From NCBI GenBank assembly GCA_028748685.1, contig JAJRDU010000180.1, forward strand, positions 1 to 39,561: DNA of 39,561 bases. The letters are read 5' to 3'. This document shows positions 19,898-28,958 of the stretch, piece by piece. Below the pieces are notes generated by a model that saw only the letters and a list, made by a program, of their open reading frames with translations, did no database searches and was not told the origin of the DNA. The DNA comes from Methylococcaceae bacterium (GTDB lineage Bacteria; Pseudomonadota; Gammaproteobacteria; Methylococcales; Methylomonadaceae). Position 1 is the stretch's first letter. Each line of letters opens with the position of its first letter. The position numbers were made by a program, and so were the translations under genes.

Positions 19898-20119
19898 CTT
19901 AAGTCCTCACGGGATTCAGAACTTCAAGAGCGACAAGGCCCTCGGCAGGCTTTTCATCCTAAAATCTACAGTCGATCCGTGCGGCAACCGTTCGAGCCAA
20001 GCCAGACTCGGCATGAGCCATGAAAACCTTCAAACGTCCCCCATCCATCGACACGACATCAAGCCAAACGGCTATATCGGCCGACTATCAACCGATTGGG
20101 GTTGGATCAGGCCACAAAT

Positions 20120-20147
20120 ATGACAAATTTCCATGACTCCCTATAAT
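20120..20147 (+). promoter_or_regulatory. Candidate sigma-70 promoter for cydAB-like operon
   Basis: ATGACA - 16 bp - TATAAT, 34 bp before the ATG at 20182. Confidence 0.5.
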
Positions 20148-20181
20148 TGCAGGCTTTTCACGCATCACGAATGAGGTAGGA

Positions 20182-21582
20182 ATGATTTCCGAAACTGTCG
20201 TCGAGTTATCGCGCTGGCAATTTGCGATAAGCGCCATGTTCCATTTTTTATTCGTCCCACTGACACTTGGTTTATCGGTGTTGCTGGCATTGATGGAATC
20301 GGCCTATGTATTGAGCGGCCAAGCCATTTACAAAGCCGGCTGCCAGTTCTGGGGTCGCCTGTTTGCGATCAATTTCGTGCTGGGCGTAGCGACGCGGCTG
20401 ACCTTGGTATTTCAGTTCGGCATGAACGGCTCTTATTTTTCCCATTATGTCGGCGACATCTTCGCCTTGCCGCTGGCGATCGAGGCACTCAGCACTTTTT
20501 TTCTGGCCTCCTTGCTGTTCGGCCCTTATCTGTTCGGCTGGGAACGCTTCGGCAAGCGGCAACACCTGCTGATCACCTGGCTGATAGCCCTGGCGGTCAA
20601 CGTTTCGGCATTGTGGGTGTTGATCGCCAACGGCTGGATGCAGAATCCGGTCGGCGCCGCGTTTAATTACCAATCCTTCCGCATGGAACTGACCGACTTT
20701 ACCCAACTGCTGAATAATCCGGTCGCCGCCGCCAAGGCCTTGCACACCATCGCCGCCAGTTACGTCACCGCATCGGCAACGGTATTGGCGATCAGCGCCT
20801 GGCTGCTAATCAAAAACCCTAAGGACGCAATGGCCCACAGCAGTTACAAACTGGCGGCCCCCTTCGGATTGGCAGCCATGCTGCTGGTCGGCGGCCTGGG
20901 CGATGCCACGCCGCATCACGACAGTCCTGTACAGAACCGCAAACTTGCCACCCTGGCCGGTGACGATCTCGGCGCACTATTACCGGAGATCGAAGCGCGT
21001 ATCCGCAACGGCATTAAAGCCTACGCCTTATTGCAGGACCTGCGCGATAACAACACGGACCCGGCATTATTGGCCGACTTCGACCGGCGCAAGGCCGATC
21101 TCGGCTACGCCTTACTGCTGAATCGCTGGACCGAACATCCGGCCGATGCCAGCGACAAACAGATCGCATTGGCCGCTCAATTCGCTCTCCCCGGCTCGCC
21201 GGCGCTGCTTTACTGGACCTACCGCCTCATGATTGCTTGCGGCATCGTCACTCTGCTGCTGTTGCTGCTGGCGGTCTGGCGCATCCTGGATAAAAAATTG
21301 CCGCAACCCTGGCTGTTAAGACTCTGTCTCTACGGAGTGCCGCTGCCCTGGCTAGCCTGCATTGGCGGCTGGTTTATAGCCGAAGCCGGCAAACAACCTT
21401 GGGCGATCGCCGATACACTGCCGACCTTTTTAAGCGTTTCCTCGCTGTCGGCAAAAGAATTGATCTTTAGCCTGGTGGCTTATGCCATTACCTACGCCAC
21501 AGTGGCATTCATAGGTCTGTTTCTAATCCGGCGGACTATCCGGCCCCATATATCCAGCCCAGCGCAAGGAGCCGTGCAATGA
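20182..21582 (+). CDS. Divergent cytochrome bd-type quinol oxidase subunit I (CydA-like)
   Basis: SAMFHFLFVPLTLGL, SHYVGDIFALPLAIEAL, ANGWMQNPVGAAFN, LHTIAASYVTA, GWFIAEAGKQPWAI; shortened Q-loop. Confidence 0.88.
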   Translation: MISETVVELSRWQFAISAMFHFLFVPLTLGLSVLLALMESAYVLSGQAIYKAGCQFWGRLFAINFVLGVATRLTLVFQFGMNGSYFSHYVGDIFALPLAIEALSTFFLASLLFGPYLFGWERFGKRQHLLITWLIALAVNVSALWVLIANGWMQNPVGAAFNYQSFRMELTDFTQLLNNPVAAAKALHTIAASYVTASATVLAISAWLLIKNPKDAMAHSSYKLAAPFGLAAMLLVGGLGDATPHHDSPVQNRKLATLAGDDLGALLPEIEARIRNGIKAYALLQDLRDNNTDPALLADFDRRKADLGYALLLNRWTEHPADASDKQIALAAQFALPGSPALLYWTYRLMIACGIVTLLLLLLAVWRILDKKLPQPWLLRLCLYGVPLPWLACIGGWFIAEAGKQPWAIADTLPTFLSVSSLSAKELIFSLVAYAITYATVAFIGLFLIRRTIRPHISSPAQGAVQ

Positions 21583-22751
21583 ACTTCGATTACGAAACCT
21601 TACGCTTGGTTTATTGGGCATTGCTGGTGCTGGCAGTGACCGGCTTTGTGGTTTGCGACGGCCTGGTGATAGGTACAAACATGCTGCTGCCGTTGCTTGC
21701 CAAAACCGACGCCGACCGGCAAGCCATGATCGGCAGCATCGCTCCCACCTCACTGGGGCTACAAGCCTGGCTGGTCGTAGCGATTGCACTCTCGTTCGCC
21801 GCCTGGCCTATCGCTTATGCGGTGTTGTTTTCCTGCCTGCAATTCTTGTTGTTATTGATGCTGTTGGCCTGGATGGCTAGGCCATTAGGTCTGTACTTTA
21901 GAAACGCTAGCGAGAATCCGCTCTGGCGGCAAAACTGGGACAAAGTCTTGGCTGTCAGCGGCTTTTTGCTAGCATCATTGCTAGGCATACTCTGCGGCAA
22001 TCTACTAAAAGGCGTGCCTTTTCATCTCGATAGCGACATGCGGATTTTTTTCCTGGGTGATTTTTGGGGCCTGTTCAATCCCTTTACCCTGCTGATTGCA
22101 GCGGTTAGCCTGTCATTATTGCTGCTGTACGGCGCGGCCTATCAGCAACTGAAATGCCATGGCGAAATATATAGTCACGACAAAACCCTGGTGTATAAGG
22201 CTGGTGCGGCATTTCTGATCCTGTTCGCGCTGGCCGGTTTATGGATCACCCGCCTGGAAGGCTATCATGTCACCTCGGAAATTTTTCCCAATGGCGTGAC
22301 CAATCCGCTGAACAAATTCGCCAAGCGTAGCGAAGGTTTGTGGCTGGATAATTACGAACATCAGCCCGGCTTGTGGGCCGTGCCGATTTTGGCTTTCGTC
22401 GGCGCCGGCGCGACGCTGTACCTAACGAAACTGAATCGCGATTACTGGGCTTTTATTGCCGCCATTACCACGGTGATCATGGCCGTCTTGACTGCGGCAG
22501 TTTCGCTATTCCCGTTTCTGCTGCCCTCCAATCGCTCGCTGAACAGCTCGCTGACCATCTGGGACGCCAGCGCCAGCCATAACACCCTGTCTACGCTGCT
22601 ATGGATAGTAGCGTTCGCCTTTCCCTTGCTGATGATTGCCAGCCGCTGGGCATTCCGGTTCTGGGTGGATAGTGGCCGCTCGACCGTAACCGGAAACAGT
22701 ATCGATTCGCCAGACGCCAATAACCACTCCCCGAAAGACGATTATGCTTGA
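21579..22751 (+). CDS. Divergent cytochrome bd-type oxidase subunit II (CydB-like)
   Basis: GNLLKGVPFHLD, LFNPFTLL, NPLNKFAKRS, MPS-like LPSNRSLNSSLTIWDASASHNTL; 4-bp overlap with subunit I. Confidence 0.85.
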   Translation: MNFDYETLRLVYWALLVLAVTGFVVCDGLVIGTNMLLPLLAKTDADRQAMIGSIAPTSLGLQAWLVVAIALSFAAWPIAYAVLFSCLQFLLLLMLLAWMARPLGLYFRNASENPLWRQNWDKVLAVSGFLLASLLGILCGNLLKGVPFHLDSDMRIFFLGDFWGLFNPFTLLIAAVSLSLLLLYGAAYQQLKCHGEIYSHDKTLVYKAGAAFLILFALAGLWITRLEGYHVTSEIFPNGVTNPLNKFAKRSEGLWLDNYEHQPGLWAVPILAFVGAGATLYLTKLNRDYWAFIAAITTVIMAVLTAAVSLFPFLLPSNRSLNSSLTIWDASASHNTLSTLLWIVAFAFPLLMIASRWAFRFWVDSGRSTVTGNSIDSPDANNHSPKDDYA

Positions 22752-22797
22752 CCTGGAGACTTTGAAATTCAACAATTAGGAAACTCTGAACAAGTTG

Positions 22798-22873
22798 ATT
22801 CCGTTCATGGTTCGACAAGCTCACCACGAACGGAATCAGCCACTTACCGTTCGTCCCGAGCCTGTCGAAGGAC
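22798..22873. repeat. Inverted-repeat extragenic element
   Basis: ATTCCGTTCATGG...CCACGAACGGAAT (12/13 paired) followed by related CCGTTCGTCCCGAGCCTGTCGAAGGAC. Confidence 0.75.
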
Positions 22874-22923
22874 TTAACCAGAGTTTCCTTAAGCGGCCTT
22901 GGCATGGAACCATAGGAATAACC

Positions 22924-23328
22924 ATGAGCAAATTTATATGGCAAAATCATTATCGTATCGGTAACCAGATTGTAGACCAGCAACATCAGCAGATGTTTGA
23001 TTTGGCCAATCAACTGGTACAATCGAAAACTCAGGCCGATCTGGCCGAAAACGCGATGCGCCTGTACCAACATGTTAGGGAACACTTCCAGTACGAGGAA
23101 GCCTTTATGAAAGAACATGGCTATCCCGATTATCAAAAGCATGTTAAGGCCCATGATCTCATGCTGGACAAACTGGTCGATGTCAGCGACAAAATCAACA
23201 AGCATGACTGGCAACAGCAAGACGTGCTGAAATTCGTGCATGAGTGGATCAGCCATATTCTCGAAGAAGATGCCGCATTCAACGTTTATTTTCAAGCCCA
23301 CTCGGCTAGGCAAACCGTGGATATTTAA
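22924..23328 (+). CDS. Bacteriohemerythrin
   Basis: QIVDQQHQQMFDLAN, HVREHFQYEEAFM, HVKAHDLML, HILEED diiron ligand motifs; ATG 22924 preferred because ORF-track start lies in the repeat. Confidence 0.92.
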   Translation: MSKFIWQNHYRIGNQIVDQQHQQMFDLANQLVQSKTQADLAENAMRLYQHVREHFQYEEAFMKEHGYPDYQKHVKAHDLMLDKLVDVSDKINKHDWQQQDVLKFVHEWISHILEEDAAFNVYFQAHSARQTVDI

Positions 23329-23370
23329 GCCAGCGAAGTCTTATCATCTCAACAGCGTGGAGTTTCGATC

Positions 23371-23763
23371 ATGGATATGTTTACCTGGCAGGATCATTTC
23401 AAAATAGGCAATGTGGCGGTCGATACCCAACACCAACACCTTTTCGATCTGGCCAACCAGATTGTCGAAGCCACCGGTACCGATGAGCTGACCCGCCTGG
23501 TCATGCTGTTCTGCCAGCATATCCGCGAGCATTTCCAGGCCGAGGAAAGCCTGATGAAACTGCATCGCTACCCTTGCTATCCGGTTCACGTGGAGAACCA
23601 CAACCTAATGCTGAACAGGCTGATCGAAATCAGCAAAACCATACAGGAAAATCGCTGGAACCCCGCCGACATCGATACCTTTGTCAGCGACTGGGTACTA
23701 AGGCATATTCAGGAAGTGGATATGTTGCTTGGCGAATTTCTGACACAGCACGACCAAACATAA
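23371..23763 (+). CDS. Bacteriohemerythrin (second copy)
   Basis: VDTQHQHLFDLAN, HIREHFQAEESLM, HVENHNLML, HIQEVD diiron ligand motifs. Confidence 0.92.
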   Translation: MDMFTWQDHFKIGNVAVDTQHQHLFDLANQIVEATGTDELTRLVMLFCQHIREHFQAEESLMKLHRYPCYPVHVENHNLMLNRLIEISKTIQENRWNPADIDTFVSDWVLRHIQEVDMLLGEFLTQHDQT

Positions 23764-23825
23764 GAGTACAGCCATTCGGCTAGCGTTCGCCCATCGACCG
23801 TTTTTAACCCTACAACAGCAGGACA

Positions 23826-26198
23826 ATGGCCATGACCGATAACACACCTTCAGCCGACGAACTGGAAAAAATCAATGCCTACTGGCGAGCCTGCAATTAT
23901 CTCGCCGCCGGCATGATCTATCTGCGGGAAAACCCGCTGCTCAGGGAACCACTCAAGGCCGAACATATCAAGCGCCGTTTGCTGGGCCACTGGGGCGCCA
24001 GCCCAGGACTAAGCTTCAGTTATATTCATATCAACCGCTTGATCAACAAGTACGATCTCAACGCGATTTTCCTGGCCGGCCCCGGCCACGGCGCGCCTGG
24101 CGTGCTGGCGCCGGTTTATCTGGAAGGCACCTACAGCGAAATCTATCCCAACAAGGGCGAGGACGAAGAAGGCATGCTCAACTTCTTCAAGGAATTCTCT
24201 TTTCCCGGCGGCATCGGCAGCCATTGCACCCCCGAGACGCCAGGCTCTATCCACGAAGGCGGCGAACTGGGTTACAGCATAAGCCACGCCTTCGGCGCCG
24301 CTTATGACAATCCGGATTTATTGGTCGCGGTGGTAGTCGGCGACGGTGAATCGGAAACCGCGCCCTTGGCGACCTCCTGGCATTCAAACAAATTCCTCAA
24401 CCCTATCCGCGACGGCGCGGTGCTCCCCATCCTTCACCTCAACGGTTACAAGATCAACAACCCCACCCTGCTGTCGCGCATCAGCCATGAGGAACTGGAA
24501 AATCTGTTCCAGGGCTATGGTTGGACGCCTTATTTCGTGGAAGGCACGGAACCCATGGATATGCACGGCAAGATGGCTACGGTGATGGAAGAATGCGTGC
24601 TGGAAATCCGCCGTATCCAGAACGAAGCGCGCGGTAGCGGCCAGCCGATTCGTCCGCGCTGGCCCATGATAGTTTTGCGTTCGCCCAAGGGTTGGACCGG
24701 CCCGAAAGCAGTCGACGGCCACAAGGTGGAAGCTTTCTGGCGCGCCCATCAGGTGCCACTAGCCGGCGTGCGCGAAAACCCCGCCCACTTGGCGCAGCTG
24801 GAAATCTGGCTGCGCAGCTACAAGCTCGATGAATTGTTCGATGATCAAGGCCGGCTACTACCCGAATTGAAAGCCTTGGCCCCCAAGGGCCAACGCCGGA
24901 TGAGCGCCAACCTGCATGCCAACGGCGGCCGCTTGCGCAAGGCCTTGCGGATGCCGGATTTCCGCGATTATCATATCGAAGTCGCCAAACCTGGCACTAT
25001 TAGCGCCGAAAACACCCGGCCGCTGGGCAAGTTTCTGCGCGACATCATGCAAGACAACATGCAGAATTTTCGGGTTTTCGGCCCGGACGAGAACAGCTCC
25101 AACAAGCTCGATGATATTTACCAGGCCAGCAAGAAAACCTGGTTGGCGGATTACCTGCCGGAAGACGCCGACGGCGGCGAGCTGTCGCCGGATGGGAGGG
25201 TCATGGAAATGTTGTCCGAACACACGCTGGAAGGCTGGCTGGAAGGTTATCTGCTGACCGGCCGCCACGGTTTCTTTTCCACTTACGAAGCCTTCGTGCA
25301 TGTGATCGATTCGATGTTCAACCAGCACGCCAAATGGCTGGCGATGTCGAAAGCCGTGCCGTGGCGGGCGCCGATTTCCTCGCTAAACCTGCTGATTACC
25401 TCGACGGTCTGGCGCCAGGACCACAACGGCTTTACCCACCAAGACCCCGGCTTTCTGGACGTGGTGGTCAACAAGAGCCCGGATGTGACTCGCATCTATC
25501 TGCCGCCGGACGTCAACACCCTGCTGGCCGTCAGCGATCACTGCCTGCAAAGCACGAATTACATCAACGTCATCGTTTGCGACAAGCAGAAACATTTACA
25601 GTATCTGGACATGGACGCGGCAATCAAACATTGCACCAAGGGCATAGGCATATGGGAATGGGCCAGTAGCGACAACGGTTCCGAGCCCGACCTGGTCATG
25701 GCCTGCGCCGGCGACATCCCCACCAAGGAAGCCCTGGCCGCCGTAGTCATCCTGCGCGAACATTTCCCGGCGCTGAAAGTCAGGTTCGTGAATGTCGTCG
25801 ATCTCTACAAGCTGACGCCGGCTTCGGAACATCCGCACGGCCTGTCCGACAAGGATTTCGACAGCCTGTTCACGCTGGACAAGCCGATCCTGTTCAACTT
25901 CCACGGTTATCCTTGGCTGATTCACCGCCTGGCTTACCGCCGCAACAATCATAAGAATTTGCATGTGCGCGGCTACAAGGAAAAAGGTAGCATCAACACA
26001 CCGCTGGAACTGGCGATTCAGAACGAAATCGACCGTTTCAGCCTGGTGATCGATGCGATCGATCGAATTCCCGTGCTACGGGTGGCGGGAGCGCATGTGA
26101 AGGAAAAAATGCGCGACATGCAGATCGTCTGCCGCCATTACGCCTATGAATACGGCACCGATCTGCCGGAAGTCGACAGTTGGGTTTGGCCTTATTAA
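23826..26198 (+). CDS. xfp: Phosphoketolase (xylulose-5-P / fructose-6-P)
   Basis: 790 aa; [58 protein letters not shown]. Confidence 0.96.
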   Translation: MAMTDNTPSADELEKINAYWRACNYLAAGMIYLRENPLLREPLKAEHIKRRLLGHWGASPGLSFSYIHINRLINKYDLNAIFLAGPGHGAPGVLAPVYLEGTYSEIYPNKGEDEEGMLNFFKEFSFPGGIGSHCTPETPGSIHEGGELGYSISHAFGAAYDNPDLLVAVVVGDGESETAPLATSWHSNKFLNPIRDGAVLPILHLNGYKINNPTLLSRISHEELENLFQGYGWTPYFVEGTEPMDMHGKMATVMEECVLEIRRIQNEARGSGQPIRPRWPMIVLRSPKGWTGPKAVDGHKVEAFWRAHQVPLAGVRENPAHLAQLEIWLRSYKLDELFDDQGRLLPELKALAPKGQRRMSANLHANGGRLRKALRMPDFRDYHIEVAKPGTISAENTRPLGKFLRDIMQDNMQNFRVFGPDENSSNKLDDIYQASKKTWLADYLPEDADGGELSPDGRVMEMLSEHTLEGWLEGYLLTGRHGFFSTYEAFVHVIDSMFNQHAKWLAMSKAVPWRAPISSLNLLITSTVWRQDHNGFTHQDPGFLDVVVNKSPDVTRIYLPPDVNTLLAVSDHCLQSTNYINVIVCDKQKHLQYLDMDAAIKHCTKGIGIWEWASSDNGSEPDLVMACAGDIPTKEALAAVVILREHFPALKVRFVNVVDLYKLTPASEHPHGLSDKDFDSLFTLDKPILFNFHGYPWLIHRLAYRRNNHKNLHVRGYKEKGSINTPLELAIQNEIDRFSLVIDAIDRIPVLRVAGAHVKEKMRDMQIVCRHYAYEYGTDLPEVDSWVWPY

Positions 26199-26568
26199 CG
26201 GGGTGTATTTGACGGCGCTGTTTCGGTTCTCAAAGCTCCGAACGCGCAAGTTTTGTTTTGGCGGAGATTTGTTTGTATTCCGGCATGGACGATATTGACT
26301 CCTACCGAAAGTCCCTAACTATCTAGCAGGCTCTGGGCTTCGACTGCCTTAATGACAGTCAGTTGCTTTCCGTCTTCTGGTTGCCAGCTTGTTGCAGTTC
26401 GGTCAATTGACGATTTAGCGCCGCAACAAGCTCGCTACCTCGCAATCATGGGCCGCAAGCGTTCGCCTGCGGCGCAATCGGCAATGTTACCGCGGCCTCC
26501 CCATCCCCGACTGCTCCGATGCCACCGGCTTTGCAGCGCGGTTTTTTGTCCATATGAGCTGAGAGACA

Positions 26569-28128
26569 CTAATGTCCGGTTGACGGCGCAACGCCATCAA
26601 CGCTGAAACCTTGCAGCCCGACGTGGATATTGCGATCCTGCGCCGCCAACAAAAAGTCGGCAATGGTTTCCAGGATGTCCTGATCGATGAATAATGCCTT
26701 GTTACCGTCGATTAGTAATTCACTGTCGTCGGATATGGCAGTTAGATGCTTGCGCAACAAGGCTTTATTGAGGAAGGAAACGTCTTTGTGCAGGCGCAGC
26801 AGATAATGCGAGCCGTGTTGCGTCAAGGTGATGGCTTCGTGGAAATTGGCGCGCAATACGAAAAAAATACCGATTGCAATGCCTATTACGATACCTTCCA
26901 GCAAATCCGTGAACAGAATCGCCACAACGGTGATCGTAAACGGTAAAAACTGATTCCAGCCTTTGCGATAAATCTCTGCAAACAACTTAGGTTTCGCCAG
27001 TTTGTAGCCGGTTTGCAGCAGAATCGCCGCCAAACAGGCCAGCGGTATCATGTTGAGATAATTGGCAAAAAACAACACGCTGATCATCAACAAAATACCG
27101 TGAAAGAAGGCGGACATCCGCGTATGACCGCCAGCATTGATGTTGGCTGAACTGCGGACGATGACGGCGGTAATCGGCAAGCCGCCTATCAGGCCACTAA
27201 TAATATTGCCTAAGCCCTGAGCCTTGAGTTCGCGGTTGGTGGGTGCGATGCGTTTATGCGGGTCCAGCTTATCGACGGCCTCAATGCTTAGCAGCGTTTC
27301 CAGGCTGGCGATGATCGCCAGCGTCACGGCAACGCTATAGACCTTGGGGTTATTGAAATAACTGAAATCCGGCCAACACAGCTGCGCGAGGAAACTGGAA
27401 GCAGAACCCAATTCCGGTAGCGAAACCAGATGCTGCGGTTCGATTGCCCACTCAGGGGCATGCGTTAATGCCCAACTGTTGTAGGCCACGCCCCAGACCA
27501 CTGCCAACAGCGGACCCGGTATCATTTCCAGCAAACGAAAGCGCTTAATAAAGCCGGTTTCCCAAACGATCAAAATCAGCAAAGCCGCGCCGCTGACCAG
27601 GGTCGCGCCGGGTGAAACACCTTCCAATGCGTCACGCAAACCGAAAAAACTCGACTTGGCGCTCTCATGCATATAACTTTCGTCGCCCGCAAAACTGGCA
27701 TCATAGCCGGTGGCATGAGGCGTTTGCTTGATGATCAAAATCAAGCCTATCGCAGCCAACATGCCTTTGATCACCGTGGCCGGGAAAAACGCGCCTATCA
27801 GGCCAGCCTTCAGGAAGCCAAGCACCATCTGCAAAACGCCGGCGACCACCAGACTCAGTAAAAACACGCTAAAGCTGCCGAGGTCTTTGATGGCTTCGAA
27901 TACGATTACCGTTAATCCGGCGGCAGGTCCGGAGACGCTAAGATGCGAGCCGCTGCCCCAGGCCACTACGAGCCCGCCTATAATGCCGGCAATGACACCG
28001 GAAAACAGCGGCGCGCCGGAAGCCAATGCGATACCCAGACACATGGGCAAGGCAACCAGAAAAACCACAACACTGGCCGGCAAGTCTCGGCGCAGATTGG
28101 TTAAATAAAAAAGTACTTGAGATTTCAT
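26569..28128 (-). CDS. SulP-family inorganic anion (possibly bicarbonate) transporter
   Basis: 519 aa polytopic; VVFLVALPMCLGIALASGAPLFSGVIAGIIGG, GPAAGLTVIV, LPITAVIVRSSANINAGGHTRMSAFFHG; next to carbonic anhydrase. Confidence 0.9.
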   Translation of the reverse strand: MKSQVLFYLTNLRRDLPASVVVFLVALPMCLGIALASGAPLFSGVIAGIIGGLVVAWGSGSHLSVSGPAAGLTVIVFEAIKDLGSFSVFLLSLVVAGVLQMVLGFLKAGLIGAFFPATVIKGMLAAIGLILIIKQTPHATGYDASFAGDESYMHESAKSSFFGLRDALEGVSPGATLVSGAALLILIVWETGFIKRFRLLEMIPGPLLAVVWGVAYNSWALTHAPEWAIEPQHLVSLPELGSASSFLAQLCWPDFSYFNNPKVYSVAVTLAIIASLETLLSIEAVDKLDPHKRIAPTNRELKAQGLGNIISGLIGGLPITAVIVRSSANINAGGHTRMSAFFHGILLMISVLFFANYLNMIPLACLAAILLQTGYKLAKPKLFAEIYRKGWNQFLPFTITVVAILFTDLLEGIVIGIAIGIFFVLRANFHEAITLTQHGSHYLLRLHKDVSFLNKALLRKHLTAISDDSELLIDGNKALFIDQDILETIADFLLAAQDRNIHVGLQGFSVDGVAPSTGH

Positions 28129-28159
28129 TGTTGATTGTTGAATTATGAAGATGAAAAGA

Positions 28160-28792
28160 TCAATCGGTGTATTGATAAATCGGATGAATCCGGGTGTTGT
28201 GATCGAGTTTAATCAGTTCTCTGATTAGCCCGTCCTGGGTATCGTAAATCCAGCCGTGCAGCGTTGGCTTATGCCCATGTTTCCAGACCGATTGTATGAT
28301 CGAGGTATGAGCCAGGCGGTAAACCTGTTCGACGACGTTCAACTCTACCAAACGATCAACTTTTTCCGCCGGGTCTATGGCCTCCAATTCTTCCTGATGC
28401 AACCGATAAACGTCCTTGATGTGTAGCAACCATTTGTTGGCTAACACCAACTTCGAGCTCTGCGGCTGTAATGCCGCCTTGACCCCACCGCAACCATAAT
28501 GGCCGCAAACGATGACATGTTTGACCTTCAACACCGCAATTGCGTATTGCAATACACTCAGGCAATTAAAGTTGGACATGATCACTTGATTGGCGAGATT
28601 GCGATGCTCGAAAATTTCGCCAGGTTGGGCATTGACTACGGTTTCCGCGGGCACCCCACTATCGGCACAGCCTACCCACAAAAATTCGGGTTTTGTTACC
28701 AATGCCTTTCGGCTGAAATATTCCGGATCTTTCCTGTTCATTTCTTCCGACCATGCCCGGTTTTCCAGGATTAATTTCTCAGGTGTTTGCAT
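28160..28792 (-). CDS. Beta-class carbonic anhydrase (altered CADSR motif)
   Basis: GCADSGVPAE, FEHRNLAN, CGHYGCGG; ATG at 28792 behind AAGGAGG. Confidence 0.93.
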   Translation of the reverse strand: MQTPEKLILENRAWSEEMNRKDPEYFSRKALVTKPEFLWVGCADSGVPAETVVNAQPGEIFEHRNLANQVIMSNFNCLSVLQYAIAVLKVKHVIVCGHYGCGGVKAALQPQSSKLVLANKWLLHIKDVYRLHQEELEAIDPAEKVDRLVELNVVEQVYRLAHTSIIQSVWKHGHKPTLHGWIYDTQDGLIRELIKLDHNTRIHPIYQYTD

Positions 28793-28958
28793 CTTATTCC
28801 TCCTTAATTGAATAATTTGATACGTTGTAACTAAAATTTGCTTGGGTTTGTTCAAACCCTACCGTGGAAATAAAGCCAATCTTAAATCGCATGAGGCATC
28901 GAATCGAAACCACATGCCAATTCATTATTCTGCTTGTCCTTTGTTCCAGCTCTCGCTG

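Noticed and set aside
26199-26568. Possible mobile-element relic between xfp and SulP genes
   Set aside because: No terminal repeats or transposase motifs; the small ORF at 26352 has no recognisable domain.
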